Shown: one piece after another, positions 22,694-30,386 of the stretch
How positions within the stretch are numbered: position 1 is the first letter of the stretch
Layout: each line of letters begins with the position of its first letter
Assembly: GCA_001443545.1 (NCBI GenBank)
Contig: LMAD01000024.1
Span: 1-31,110 of the forward strand
Direction of reading: 5' to 3'
Length of the DNA: 31,110 bases
Origin: Acidimicrobiaceae bacterium RAAP-2
Lineage (GTDB): Bacteria; Actinomycetota; Acidimicrobiia; Acidimicrobiales; RAAP-2
Notes under the pieces: generated by a model
Database searches by the model: none
Seen by the model: the letters and a program-made list of their open reading frames with translations, nothing else
What the model was told of the DNA's origin: nothing
Made by a program: the position numbers and the translations under genes

Positions 22694-24049
22694 GTGACGT
22701 TCTCCTCGGGTACTCGGATCCACGTCGTCGGCGTCGGAGGGGCGGGGATGAGCGGCCTCGCTCGGCTGCTCGCCATGCGAGGCTGCGTGGTCTCGGGCTC
22801 CGACGACCGTGATTCTCCCGTCCTGGACGAACTGCGCGCCGTCGGTGTGGCGGTGACCGTGGGACACGATCGAGGCAACGGTGCCGACGCCGAGGTCGTT
22901 CTTTGGTCACCCGCGGTCGCCGAGGACCACGTCGAGCTGGTGGCGGCCCGTGACCGGGGGGCCCAGCTAGTGGCGCGTTCGCTCGCCCTGGCCGAGCTCG
23001 CCCGGATCCGGTCCGTGGTCGGTCTGACCGGTACGCACGGCAAGACGACGGCGACGTCCATGATGGTTCAGGTCTTTCACGCCGAGGGCGTCGATGCGTC
23101 GCGACTGCTCGGGGCGCCGGTGATCGGGGTGGGGGCGAACGGGCACTGGGGCGACCAGCCACTCGTCATGGAGGTCGACGAGAGCTACGGGACCTTTGGC
23201 CTGCTCGTTCCCGGAACACTGGGTCTGTTGAACGTCGAGGCGGATCACCTCGACTACTACGGGACTCGCGAATCGCTCGAGGCCGCGTTCGCGGCCCTCG
23301 CCGATAGGACCACGGGGCCCGTGGTGGTCTGGTCCGACGATCCCGGGAATCGGCGAGTCACTTCCCGCGTCGCACGACCGGTCATCACGGTCGGCCGTTC
23401 GCACGCCGACTGGCGGGTCTCGCACGAGTCGGTTTCTCGCCGCGCCGCGCGGTTCCGTCTTTCCTCGGACGAGCAAGAGCTCGAGATCACCCTGGGGGTC
23501 ACCGGATCACACAACATCGCCAACGCGGCGGTCGTGGCCGTCCTGGCGCTGACCGGGGGAGTCAGTTCGGCCGCCGTCATCGCCGGACTGCGCGCCTTTC
23601 GAGGGGCGCCGCGACGGTTCGAGTTTCGTGGCCGCTGGCGCGGGGCCGACGTCTACGAGGACTACGCCCACTTACCCGGGGAGGTGGCGGCGACGCTGTC
23701 CGCGACTCGAGCCGCCGGTTACGAGCGCATAACGGCGGTCTTCCAGCCGCACCGGGTTACGCGGACCCTGGCGCTCGCGAGCGAGTTCGGTCCGGCCTTC
23801 GCCGCGGCGAACGAGGTGATCGTTACGGACATCTATCGGGCGGGCGAACCGAATCCGACTGGCGCGACCGGTGAGTTGGTGGCCAAGGCCGTCGCCGGTG
23901 CCCACGACGGCATGGTGCGGTACGCGGCCACGTTCGATGAGGTGGTCACGGCCCTGGACCAAGGGCACCGCGTCGACGCGATCCTCTTCCTCGGGGCTGG
24001 CGACGTGGCGAGCGTGGTCGGAATGCTGTCGGGTGGACTTGACCCGTGA
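22694..24049 (+). CDS. murC: UDP-MurNAc:L-alanine ligase MurC
   Basis: Adds the first amino acid to UDP-MurNAc. 451 residues from GTG 22694, which has a GGGGGGCG stretch upstream; a TTG at 22679 is a less likely start. VVGVGGAGMSG (11-21) and ATP loop GTHGKTT (113-119) are clear. EVDESYGTF (161-168) replaces the usual E-x-D-E-S-D-x-S-F, and YEDYAHLPGEV (321-331) has leucine at 327 where most MurC have a second histidine (YGHHP or YAHHP). QPHRVTRT is otherwise normal. Its stop overlaps murB by 4 bases. The changes may be lineage traits rather than loss of activity. Confidence 0.92.
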   Translation: MTFSSGTRIHVVGVGGAGMSGLARLLAMRGCVVSGSDDRDSPVLDELRAVGVAVTVGHDRGNGADAEVVLWSPAVAEDHVELVAARDRGAQLVARSLALAELARIRSVVGLTGTHGKTTATSMMVQVFHAEGVDASRLLGAPVIGVGANGHWGDQPLVMEVDESYGTFGLLVPGTLGLLNVEADHLDYYGTRESLEAAFAALADRTTGPVVVWSDDPGNRRVTSRVARPVITVGRSHADWRVSHESVSRRAARFRLSSDEQELEITLGVTGSHNIANAAVVAVLALTGGVSSAAVIAGLRAFRGAPRRFEFRGRWRGADVYEDYAHLPGEVAATLSATRAAGYERITAVFQPHRVTRTLALASEFGPAFAAANEVIVTDIYRAGEPNPTGATGELVAKAVAGAHDGMVRYAATFDEVVTALDQGHRVDAILFLGAGDVASVVGMLSGGLDP

Positions 24050-24957
24050 GTCTGATCGACCTCGTCCGCGTCGGGGGGCTTCGCGTGGTCGAACACGCGC
24101 CAATCGGTCCACTCACGACGTACCGAGTCGGGGGATCGGCGCGCGCGATGGTCACGTGTTCGACGATGCAGGACGTTATCGAACTCATGCCGTTGGTCGC
24201 CGCGACGGGCCTCGACGTGATCGTCGTCGGCAACGGTTCGAATCTGCTCTTCGCTGACGGCGAACAGCCAATCGTGGTCGTTCGTCTCGACGGGGACTTC
24301 GAGTCCCTGCGATGGTCCGACCGTGACGGTTCGGTGCGAGTGGTTGCGGGCGGGGCCATCGACCTCCCGGTGATGGCGCGGCGACTCGCCGCCGAGGGGA
24401 TCGCCGGATTCGAGTGGGCCGTCGGCGTGCCCGGCACCGTCGGAGGAGCGGTCGCGATGAACGCCGGCGGACACGGATCTGACATGGATGCCTGCGTCTC
24501 CAGCGTCGATCTGTGGCACGAGGGCGCTCGATCGACGTGGGAGCACTCTCGACTTGGTTTTGACTACCGAACGAGCGCGGTCGGAGCCGATGACGTCGTC
24601 CTGTACGCAACGTTCTCCCTCGTGAGAGGCGACGTCGGTGCCGCCCAGGCGCGTCTCCGCGAGATCGTGCGGTGGCGACGAGCCCACCAGCCAGGCGGGG
24701 CGAACGCCGGGAGCGTCTTTCGTAACCCGGAAGGGGGCCACGCTGGCCAACTCATCGAGGCGGCCGGTTGCAAGGGGATGCGCCTCGCGAGCGCGGTCGT
24801 CAGTGACAAGCACGCGAACTTCATCATCGCGGATGCTGGCGGTGCGGCTCGCGACGTCTACGAGTTGATCGACCTCGTACGGGCGCGGGTGCAGTCGCAG
24901 TCGGGCGTCCTGCTTCGAGTCGAGAATCGGTTCGTCGGCTTCGAGGAACCCCGATGA
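24046..24957 (+). CDS. murB: UDP-N-acetylenolpyruvoylglucosamine reductase MurB
   Basis: FAD enzyme that reduces enolpyruvyl-UDP-GlcNAc to UDP-MurNAc with NADPH. 303 residues. PLTTYRVGGSA (23-32), FAD loop VGNGSNLLFAD, EWAVGVPGTVGGAVAMNAGGHG, and the substrate residues GFDYRTS (Y174, R175) and AGSVFRNPEG (proton donor S223) are all present. E293 in LRVENRFVG is the expected glutamate of the active site. The length is that of the shorter (Type II) MurB. GTG start overlaps murC by 4 bases; the stop overlaps ftsQ (ATGA). Confidence 0.95.
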   Translation: MSLIDLVRVGGLRVVEHAPIGPLTTYRVGGSARAMVTCSTMQDVIELMPLVAATGLDVIVVGNGSNLLFADGEQPIVVVRLDGDFESLRWSDRDGSVRVVAGGAIDLPVMARRLAAEGIAGFEWAVGVPGTVGGAVAMNAGGHGSDMDACVSSVDLWHEGARSTWEHSRLGFDYRTSAVGADDVVLYATFSLVRGDVGAAQARLREIVRWRRAHQPGGANAGSVFRNPEGGHAGQLIEAAGCKGMRLASAVVSDKHANFIIADAGGAARDVYELIDLVRARVQSQSGVLLRVENRFVGFEEPR

Positions 24958-25784
24958 GCCGTCGTAAGCCGCTCGCGGTCGGACCGGCGCCGGTGTCCCC
25001 GGGTGCACGAACCCGTCGCCGGGACCGTGCTCGCAGTGAACGTCGCCGCGAACGTCGACGCGAATCAACCAGTCCTCGCGTTCACTGGCTCCGCTGGATG
25101 ATCGCGTCCTTGTTGGCGCTGGCGTCGGTTGGCGCGGGGCTCGACTGGCTGGTGCACACGTCGCTCTTTCGTGTTCGCCACGTGGAGGTCATCGGTCTAC
25201 GCCACGAGAGTCGCGGCGCCGTGCTCGCCGCGTCCGGGCTGGCGGGCGAACCCCCGCTCCTTGACGTCAACGCCACGCAGGTTGCGCAACGACTATCGGT
25301 CTTCCCGTGGATTCGCGCGGTCGTCGTGTCGAAGCGCTGGCCCAACACGGTCGAGCTGCGCGTGCGGGAGCGAACCCCAGTCGCCGTCGCGTTCGACGCG
25401 AACCACACCTTGCAGTTCGTGGACGCGAGTGGCCACGACCTCGGTCCCGCGCCGCTGGCCGCCAACCTGCCAACGCTGCAGTACCTCCACCCGCTCACCA
25501 AGAGTTGGCCGTTCCGGCGGGCCGGATTCAATGCTGCGTTCGTCGCGAGTCGCCTGCCGAAGGCCTTCTCCTCGCAGGTCTCGGTCATCACGGTCGACGC
25601 TCAGGGGTCGGTCTCATTAAAGATGACCACGCCCGTCACGTTCGTCCTCGGACCGCCAACCGACCTCACCGACAAGTTTGTCTCGGTCGCGTCGGTCATC
25701 GCCCACAGCCAGTTGCAACCCGGTGACTCGGTCGACGTGCGAGTTCCGGGCGAGTTGGCGGTTTCCGGGCCGTCGTCGGGGTAG
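24954..25784 (+). CDS. ftsQ: Cell-division protein FtsQ
   Basis: 276 residues. An Arg-rich cytoplasmic tail of about 45 residues (RTRRRDRARSERRRERRRES) precedes one membrane helix (about 46-68). The POTRA domain begins with FRVRHVEVIGLRHESRGAV and continues to WIRAVVVSKRWPNTVELRVRERTPVA, the signature of FtsQ/DivIB. FtsQ joins the early ring proteins to FtsL and FtsWI outside the membrane. The ATG overlaps the murB stop (ATGA). It is the last gene of the tightly coupled block that starts with mraZ; a 116-base gap with a promoter follows. Confidence 0.92.
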   Translation: MSRRKPLAVGPAPVSPGARTRRRDRARSERRRERRRESTSPRVHWLRWMIASLLALASVGAGLDWLVHTSLFRVRHVEVIGLRHESRGAVLAASGLAGEPPLLDVNATQVAQRLSVFPWIRAVVVSKRWPNTVELRVRERTPVAVAFDANHTLQFVDASGHDLGPAPLAANLPTLQYLHPLTKSWPFRRAGFNAAFVASRLPKAFSSQVSVITVDAQGSVSLKMTTPVTFVLGPPTDLTDKFVSVASVIAHSQLQPGDSVDVRVPGELAVSGPSSG

Positions 25785-25792
25785 GTTGGTAT

Positions 25793-25821
25793 TTGACCGA
25801 AATCGAGCCACTGACTAGCCT
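25793..25821 (+). promoter_or_regulatory. ftsZ promoter
   Basis: TTGACC (25793-25798), a 17-base spacer, then TAGCCT (25816-25821) gives a good actinobacterial sigma-70 type promoter in the only long gap of the cluster. The leader would be about 70 bases with a ribosome site GAAGGGGG before ATG 25901. A second weaker -10 (CACAAT, 25869-25874) lies closer to ftsZ. This would let ftsZ be expressed above the level from mraZ. Confidence 0.6.
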
Positions 25822-25900
25822 GCAATGACATTTGTTCGTGCACGCGCGCGACGCCCAGCGCGGTGGGTCACAATAGGGAGAGTCGCCCGAAGGGGGTTTC

Positions 25901-26986
25901 ATGAGTTTGAGCCAGAACAACTACCACGCGGTCATCAAGGTGATTGGCGTGGGAGGCGGAGGCGTCAACGCGGTAAATCGGATGGTGGCGGCGGGACTGC
26001 GCAACATCGAGTTCATCGCCGCGAATACCGACGCACAAGCGCTCTTACTCAGTGAGGCAGACCTCAAGATTGACATCGGTCGTCAACTGACCCGGGGACT
26101 CGGTGCCGGTAGCGATCCCGAGATCGGCCGACAGGCGGCCGAAGAGCACCGCGCGGAGATCGAAGAGGCGCTCAAGGACACCGATATGGTCTTCATCACC
26201 GTCGGCGAAGGCGGCGGAACCGGTACCGGTGCGGCACCCGTGGTCTCGGACATCGCTCGTTCACTGGGCATCTTGACGATCGGCGTCGTGACGCGCCCCT
26301 TCTCCTTCGAGGGTAAGCGTCGAGCGACGCAGGCCGAGAAGGGCATTGAGGCGCTTCGCGGCAAGGTCGATACCTTGATCGTGATACCCAACGACCGGTT
26401 GCTCTCCGTGACCGCGGCCGACACCTCGATGCTCGACGCGTTCAAGATCGCTGACGACGTGCTGCTCTCCGCGGTTCGAGGTGTCACCGACCTCATTACG
26501 GTACCGGGTCTCATCAACACCGACTTCGCCGACGTCAACGCGATTATGCGGAACGCGGGAAGCGCCATTATGGGCGTTGGGCAGTCGACGGGTGAGGGTC
26601 GGGCCGTAAACGCCGCTCGGGCCGCGATCACGTCGCCACTGCTGGAAGCGTCCATCGACGGTGCCCGAGGCATCCTCATGAATATCGTGGGCGGCTCCAA
26701 CGTGACCTTGACCGAGGTGACCGACGCGGCGAACATCATCCACTCGGTGGCTCACCCCGACGCGAACATCATCTTCGGTAGCGTGATCGACGACTCCATC
26801 GGCGACGCCGTGCGGGTTACGGTTATCGCCGCGGGATTCGACCACCAGTCGGCCGCCAAGGCCGCGCCGTCGACCACGAGCCAACCGGTCATGACCGAGG
26901 GGCCCCGTACCGATATCTTCAGTTCCGCGAACGACGACTTCTTCGACGTTGGCGGCGATGACGACCTCCCCAGCTTCCTCCGCTGA
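25901..26986 (+). CDS. ftsZ: Cell-division GTPase FtsZ
   Basis: Tubulin homologue that forms the Z-ring on the cytoplasmic side. 361 residues. IKVIGVGGGGVNAVNRM (12-28), tubulin signature GGGTGTG at 104-110 in TVGEGGGTGTGAAPVV, NTDFADVNAIM (T7 loop), and a short C-terminal peptide DDLPSFLR that binds SepF and other partners. The linker before the tail is short (about 45 residues), compared with FtsZ of many bacteria. Ribosome site GAAGGGGG precedes the ATG by 6 bases. It has its own likely promoter. The yggS gene begins inside its last 29 bases. No ftsA is present, as usual in actinobacteria, where SepF takes that role. Confidence 0.97.
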   Translation: MSLSQNNYHAVIKVIGVGGGGVNAVNRMVAAGLRNIEFIAANTDAQALLLSEADLKIDIGRQLTRGLGAGSDPEIGRQAAEEHRAEIEEALKDTDMVFITVGEGGGTGTGAAPVVSDIARSLGILTIGVVTRPFSFEGKRRATQAEKGIEALRGKVDTLIVIPNDRLLSVTAADTSMLDAFKIADDVLLSAVRGVTDLITVPGLINTDFADVNAIMRNAGSAIMGVGQSTGEGRAVNAARAAITSPLLEASIDGARGILMNIVGGSNVTLTEVTDAANIIHSVAHPDANIIFGSVIDDSIGDAVRVTVIAAGFDHQSAAKAAPSTTSQPVMTEGPRTDIFSSANDDFFDVGGDDDLPSFLR

Positions 26987-27638
26987 CGCCAGCCTGCTCG
27001 AGCGGGTTCGCGACAACGTCGCCGAGGCGAGGCGTCGCATCGAATCGTCGTCGCCGGATCCCAGTCGGGTTCGAATCGTTGCCGTGACCAAGACGTTCGG
27101 GCCCGAGGCCGTCCTCGCGGCGGTCGCGGCGGGGGTGGGGACCGTGGGCGAGAACTACCTCAGTGAACTCGAAGCCAAACGTCACGCGATTGGTGACGTG
27201 GCGGTGACGTGGCATTTCCTCGGAGCGCTCCAGTCCAACAAGATCGCTCGGGCGACTCGGGCGGCTGACGTGCTCTGCGGTGTCTCGCGCCGCAAGGAAG
27301 TCGCCAAGATCGCCGCCGTCGCACCGGGTAGCGCCATCTACGTCGAAGTCGACGTCACGGAGATTCCCACCCGTTCGGGGGCGCCGGTCGCTGCGGCGGG
27401 GGATCTGGTGGCCGAAGCCCGCGGACTCGGGCTCGAGGTCCGTGGGCTGATGACCGTCGCGCCGCCCGATCGGGATGGCGCGGCCCTCGCGTTCGCCACG
27501 ATTCGCGATCTCGCTGATCAATTGGGCGTAGTCGAGCGCTCGATGGGGATGAGCGCCGACCTGGAACTGGCCTGTCAGCACGGGTCGACGGAGGTGCGCC
27601 TCGGGAGGGCCCTGTTCGGGTCGAGGGTGGTTCCGTGA
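26958..27638 (+). CDS. YggS-family PLP homeostasis protein
   Basis: 226 residues from ATG 26958. The PLP lysine is K45 in VRIVAVTKTF; GENYLSE, WHFLGALQSNK and the C-terminal MGMSADLELACQHGSTEVRLGRALFG are family signatures. This family (YggS/YlmE/PLPBP) has no known catalytic reaction and helps keep pyridoxal phosphate and some amino acids in balance. Its start lies 29 bases inside ftsZ, so translation is probably coupled; a later in-frame start cannot be excluded. In other actinobacteria the gene likewise lies between ftsZ and sepF. Confidence 0.93.
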   Translation: MTTSPASSADASLLERVRDNVAEARRRIESSSPDPSRVRIVAVTKTFGPEAVLAAVAAGVGTVGENYLSELEAKRHAIGDVAVTWHFLGALQSNKIARATRAADVLCGVSRRKEVAKIAAVAPGSAIYVEVDVTEIPTRSGAPVAAAGDLVAEARGLGLEVRGLMTVAPPDRDGAALAFATIRDLADQLGVVERSMGMSADLELACQHGSTEVRLGRALFGSRVVP

Positions 27639-27649
27639 CGGTGGTGGCC

Positions 27650-27655
27650 TAACAT
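27650..27655 (+). promoter_or_regulatory. Candidate -10 box of sepF
   Basis: TAACAT lies in the 47-base gap after yggS and predicts a start near 27662, leaving a 24-base leader with the ribosome site GAGGGGAG before ATG 27686. No -35 is evident at 17 bases. It could give separate expression of sepF and the genes after it. Confidence 0.35.
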
Positions 27656-27685
27656 AGTTCCGGGCTGCGGCCGCGAGGGGAGCAC

Positions 27686-28282
27686 ATGAAAGATAAATTC
27701 CGAAAGGCGCTGGGATTCCTCGGGCTCATCGAGGACGAGTACGGCGATTACGCGTCGAGCGTTCCCGCGCGTCCCTTTACCGACAATCCCGAGTACGAAG
27801 AGCCAGCGGACTGGCGCCCCGGCCCGTCGAGTTCGGGTCGCCCCTTCCCGTCGGTGGCGACGGGATCGGTACCGCCTCGAACCCAACAGGCGGCTCGGCG
27901 GCCCTCTTCGATTTCGGTGCTCGACAACGCCGGCGAGCCCCCGCGGGTTCGGCCGATGCCGAGCCCCCGACCGCGACCCCCGGCCACGTTGGCCAACGAG
28001 TACGAACCAGCGATCCTGTTCCCGCAGTCCTATAACGAATCACGGCGGATTACGGACCTGTTGCGTAGTTCGCGAGTGGTCGTGCTCAACGTGACCGGTC
28101 TGGAGCCGGGCGTGGCGAGGCGGCTCGTCGACTTCGCTTCGGGAACCGCGTACGCGCTGAGCGCCAAGATCGAGCCGCTGGACCCGGGCGTGTACCTGGT
28201 CTGCCCGCAGGGGTCGCACGTGAGCACCGACGCGCGCGCATCGCTGCGTGCGTCGGGGTATCGATCGTTCGACGCGCTATGA
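27686..28282 (+). CDS. sepF: Z-ring anchor SepF
   Basis: 198 residues. The N-terminal amphipathic helix (MKDKFRKALGFLGLIEDE) binds the membrane; a proline-rich linker runs from about 25 to 105. The conserved SepF domain follows, with AILFPQSYNESRRITDLL, VVVLNVTGLEPGVARRLVDFASGTAYAL and the closing GVYLVCPQG. SepF ties the FtsZ tail to the membrane in bacteria without FtsA. ATG has the ribosome site GAGGGGAG. The linker is about 80 residues, longer than in Bacillus. The stop overlaps yggT by 4 bases (ATGA). Confidence 0.94.
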   Translation: MKDKFRKALGFLGLIEDEYGDYASSVPARPFTDNPEYEEPADWRPGPSSSGRPFPSVATGSVPPRTQQAARRPSSISVLDNAGEPPRVRPMPSPRPRPPATLANEYEPAILFPQSYNESRRITDLLRSSRVVVLNVTGLEPGVARRLVDFASGTAYALSAKIEPLDPGVYLVCPQGSHVSTDARASLRASGYRSFDAL

Positions 28283-28527
28283 GTTTTGTCCACCTGCTGT
28301 TATCGCTCTACATCTGGGTCTTCGTCGTGGTCGCCCTGCTGAGCTGGTTCCCGTCGTCGGGCTCGGGCGGCGTGGCGTCTGTTCGCCGCGCCTTGATGAC
28401 ACTCACCGAACCGGTGCTTCGACCATTACGCCAAATCCTGCCCCGGCCGCAGTTCGGTGGCGTCGGCATCGATTTTTCGGTGTTAGTGGCGATCATCGCC
28501 TTAGAGATCATCAACGCGGCCATCTAG
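28279..28527 (+). CDS. YggT-family small membrane protein
   Basis: 82 residues with two membrane helices (about 3-24 and 66-82) flanking a conserved loop. The loop contains TLTEPVLRPLRQILPR and GVGIDFSVLVAI, the YggT signature. Function is not well known; links to osmotic stress and cell-wall or division sites have been suggested for relatives. The ATG overlaps sepF's stop. Its place between sepF and divIVA is the usual one in actinobacteria. Confidence 0.92.
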   Translation: MSFVHLLLSLYIWVFVVVALLSWFPSSGSGGVASVRRALMTLTEPVLRPLRQILPRPQFGGVGIDFSVLVAIIALEIINAAI

Positions 28528-28557
28528 TCAAGCCACGTTCACGAGGTAGTGGGGCGG

Positions 28558-28563
28558 TATGGT
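28558..28563 (+). promoter_or_regulatory. Candidate -10 box of divIVA (leaderless geometry)
   Basis: TATGGT ends 7 bases before the ATG at 28571, which favours that ATG as the true start over the one at 28559, which is itself inside the box. No clear -35 is seen. A G-rich stretch between the box and the ATG could also serve as a ribosome site for a longer message. Confidence 0.4.
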
Positions 28564-28570
28564 GGCGGGT

Positions 28571-29293
28571 ATGGACAGCACCGATAACGCCCGTTCCGCT
28601 CTGGACTCCATCGATACCGTCGCCTTTAAAGTCGGTCTGAAGGGATACAACGTCGACGAGGTCGACGAGTTCCTGGAACGCCTATCGGTTGAGGCCCGTC
28701 AGCTGAAGGACCAGTTGCAACAGCAGCGTCAGCAGTTGCGCCAGGCGGCGGAGCGGATCAATCAGCTCGAGGGGGCACGCGCCGCCGGCGCACCAGCCCC
28801 GACCCCGCCGCCACCCACGCCACGCCCCGCCACGTCGGTCGCCGGAGCGGGTGCCGAACAGGTGACGTCCATGATCGCCATGGCCCAACAGTTCATCGAC
28901 CACGCCCAGCGCGAGGCCGAAGAGAAGTCGCGCGAGCTCACCGTGGCCGCCCAGGAGCGGGCGCGACAGATCGTTACCGAAGCGCGGAGTCGCGCGGAGG
29001 ACGAGGTCAATCGCTTAAACGGCCTCAAGCAGCGCCTGAGCGAGGACGTGGAGACGCTGACGCGCCAACTCGACGTCGAACGAACGCGGCTAAGCGGTGC
29101 GCTCAGTGAATTCGCTCGCTGGGTCGAGTCGACCATGCACGTGGGTGGTCGGCCGGCGCCGACCGCGAGTACGGCTGAAGCATCTCCGCCGGTCGCGCCG
29201 CGTATGGCGAACGATGTTGATTCGACGGCACCGCAAGCGTCGGTAGCCCAGGTGCTCCAGTTTGAGGCACCGAATCACGACGATCGCGCGTAA
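28571..29293 (+). CDS. divIVA: Polar growth/division scaffold DivIVA (Wag31-like)
   Basis: 240 residues from ATG 28571 (244 from ATG 28559). The N-terminal lipid-binding domain is typical: SIDTVAFKVGLKGYNVDEVDEFLERL. A coiled coil with many glutamines (about 45-70) is followed by a Pro/Ala linker (75-95) and a second long coiled coil (about 100-195), then a flexible tail. DivIVA marks curved membrane at poles and septa and directs wall growth in actinobacteria. It is the third division-site protein of the cluster after FtsZ and SepF. A 31-base gap separates the yggT stop from the first ATG, with a candidate promoter at the second ATG. Confidence 0.93.
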   Translation: MDSTDNARSALDSIDTVAFKVGLKGYNVDEVDEFLERLSVEARQLKDQLQQQRQQLRQAAERINQLEGARAAGAPAPTPPPPTPRPATSVAGAGAEQVTSMIAMAQQFIDHAQREAEEKSRELTVAAQERARQIVTEARSRAEDEVNRLNGLKQRLSEDVETLTRQLDVERTRLSGALSEFARWVESTMHVGGRPAPTASTAEASPPVAPRMANDVDSTAPQASVAQVLQFEAPNHDDRA

Positions 29294-29309
29294 GTCGGGC
29301 CACGACTGC

Positions 29310-29315
29310 TAGGGT
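29310..29315 (+). promoter_or_regulatory. Candidate -10 box of the DksA-type gene
   Basis: TAGGGT lies 36 bases before the ATG at 29352, in the short gap after divIVA. The leader would carry the ribosome site AAGGAG (29340-29345). No good -35 is visible. Unlike msrA or divIVA, this gene would have a normal leader. Confidence 0.35.
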
Positions 29316-29351
29316 CGGCCAGCACGAATCTACGGCCCTAAGGAGTACCCG

Positions 29352-30386
29352 ATGACCGCCAGTCCCGTCAATTCGAAGAAGGCTGCCCCGAAGGCCGCCA
29401 AGAAGGCCACCCCGGCGAAGAAGACCGCCGCATCGGCGAAGAAGACCGCCGCATCGGCGAAGAAGACCGCCGCTTCGGCCACCTCGGCGAAGAAGGTGGC
29501 GCCGATGAAGAAGTCGACGGCCGTCGCCAAGAAGGCTGATGCGACGACGCCGACCACCGCCAAGGCCAAGGCCGCCGCCGCCAAGGCCCAGCGTGAGCGC
29601 GAGACCAAGGCCGCCGCCGCCGCCGCCGCGAAAGCCAAGGCCGCCAAGGCCAAGGCCGCCGCCGCCGCCAAGGTCCAGCGCGAGCGTGAGGCGAGGGCCG
29701 CCGCCAAGGAGCGCGAGGCCAAGGCCAAGGCCGCCGCCAAGGAGCGCGAGGCCAAGGCCAAGGCCGCCGCCAAGGAGCGCGAGGCCAAGGCCAAGGCCGC
29801 CGCCAAAGAACACGAGTTGCAGCGTAAGGCTCGAGAACGGGCCGCCATCGAGGCCAAGAAGTTGCGTGAGATTGAGGTGAAGCGCAAGGCGATCGAGGCG
29901 GAGCGTCAGCGCAAACAACGCGAAATCGAGCGCCGGAACCACGAGGAGTTGAAGCGCCAAGAGCGTCGAGACCTCGAAGAGCGTAAGCGTCAAGAAGCAC
30001 TGGAGCGCAAGATGCACTCCAAGCCCTACGCGGATGATTCGACGTTCATGGCCGAGCTGCGCGATCTCCTGCTGGTCGCCCAAACGGTGACGGCCGAGCA
30101 GATCGCGGTGCTGGAGAGTACTGTCAATGACCTGCTGGAGGGTCGGGAACGTCCTGAGTACGACGAGGAAGACGGGTCCAGCGCGGGATCGGACTACGAC
30201 CGCGACCAACTCAAGATGCAGCTGGACAACGAGCGTCTCAAGGTTGAGTTGATCGAGGTAGCGCTTACGCGAGTCGACGACGGTAGCTACGGACGATGCG
30301 ATAGTTGCTTCGAACCCATCGCCAAAGATCGACTCAGGGCGCAGGTGCCGGTATTCACCTGTGTAACGTGTCGCGCCAACGGCTGA
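29352..30386 (+). CDS. TraR/DksA zinc-finger protein with long Lys/Ala/Glu-rich N-terminus
   Basis: 344 residues. The C-terminal 110 residues are a DksA/TraR-type domain: a helix pair (MAELRDLLLVAQTVTAEQ onwards), then a C4 zinc finger with C316, C319, C337 and C340 (C-x2-C-x17-C-x2-C). DksA-type proteins bind RNA polymerase near the secondary channel. The first 75 residues are histone-H1-like (AKKTAAS repeated three times, 22-42). Residues 75-225 form a charged, probably continuous helix with three exact 11-residue units AAAKEREAKAK (116-148). I do not see the DxxDxA tip motif of E. coli DksA. Order divIVA-traR/dksA-lspA-rluD is normal in actinobacteria; the length of the N-terminus is not, since most relatives are 120-200 residues. 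Confidence 0.9.
   Translation: MTASPVNSKKAAPKAAKKATPAKKTAASAKKTAASAKKTAASATSAKKVAPMKKSTAVAKKADATTPTTAKAKAAAAKAQRERETKAAAAAAAKAKAAKAKAAAAAKVQREREARAAAKEREAKAKAAAKEREAKAKAAAKEREAKAKAAAKEHELQRKARERAAIEAKKLREIEVKRKAIEAERQRKQREIERRNHEELKRQERRDLEERKRQEALERKMHSKPYADDSTFMAELRDLLLVAQTVTAEQIAVLESTVNDLLEGRERPEYDEEDGSSAGSDYDRDQLKMQLDNERLKVELIEVALTRVDDGSYGRCDSCFEPIAKDRLRAQVPVFTCVTCRANG
29415..29477 (+). repeat. Three tandem 21-bp units in the DksA-type gene
   Basis: Units 29415-29435, 29436-29456 and 29457-29477 are identical except at the last codons (GCA TCG versus GCT TCG in the third). Each encodes AKKTAAS, like the tails of bacterial H1-like proteins. The near-identity at DNA level suggests recent slippage, and copy number may vary between strains without changing the frame. 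Confidence 0.85.
29697..29828 (+). repeat. Tandem 33-bp units (11-residue helix repeat) in the DksA-type gene
   Basis: Three units starting at 29697, 29730 and 29763 encode AAAKEREAKAK exactly; a fourth at 29796 has diverged (AAAKEHELQRK). Eleven residues equal three helical turns, so charges stay on fixed faces of a straight helix. Upstream, 29560-29690 is built of the same codons (GCC, AAG, CGC, GAG) in less regular order, showing the whole segment grew by duplication. Confidence 0.85.

Noticed and set aside
23833..25068. 411-residue open frame on the minus strand across murC, murB and ftsQ
   Set aside because: It runs opposite three clearly homologous genes, has no family signature, and such frames are common in GC-rich DNA.
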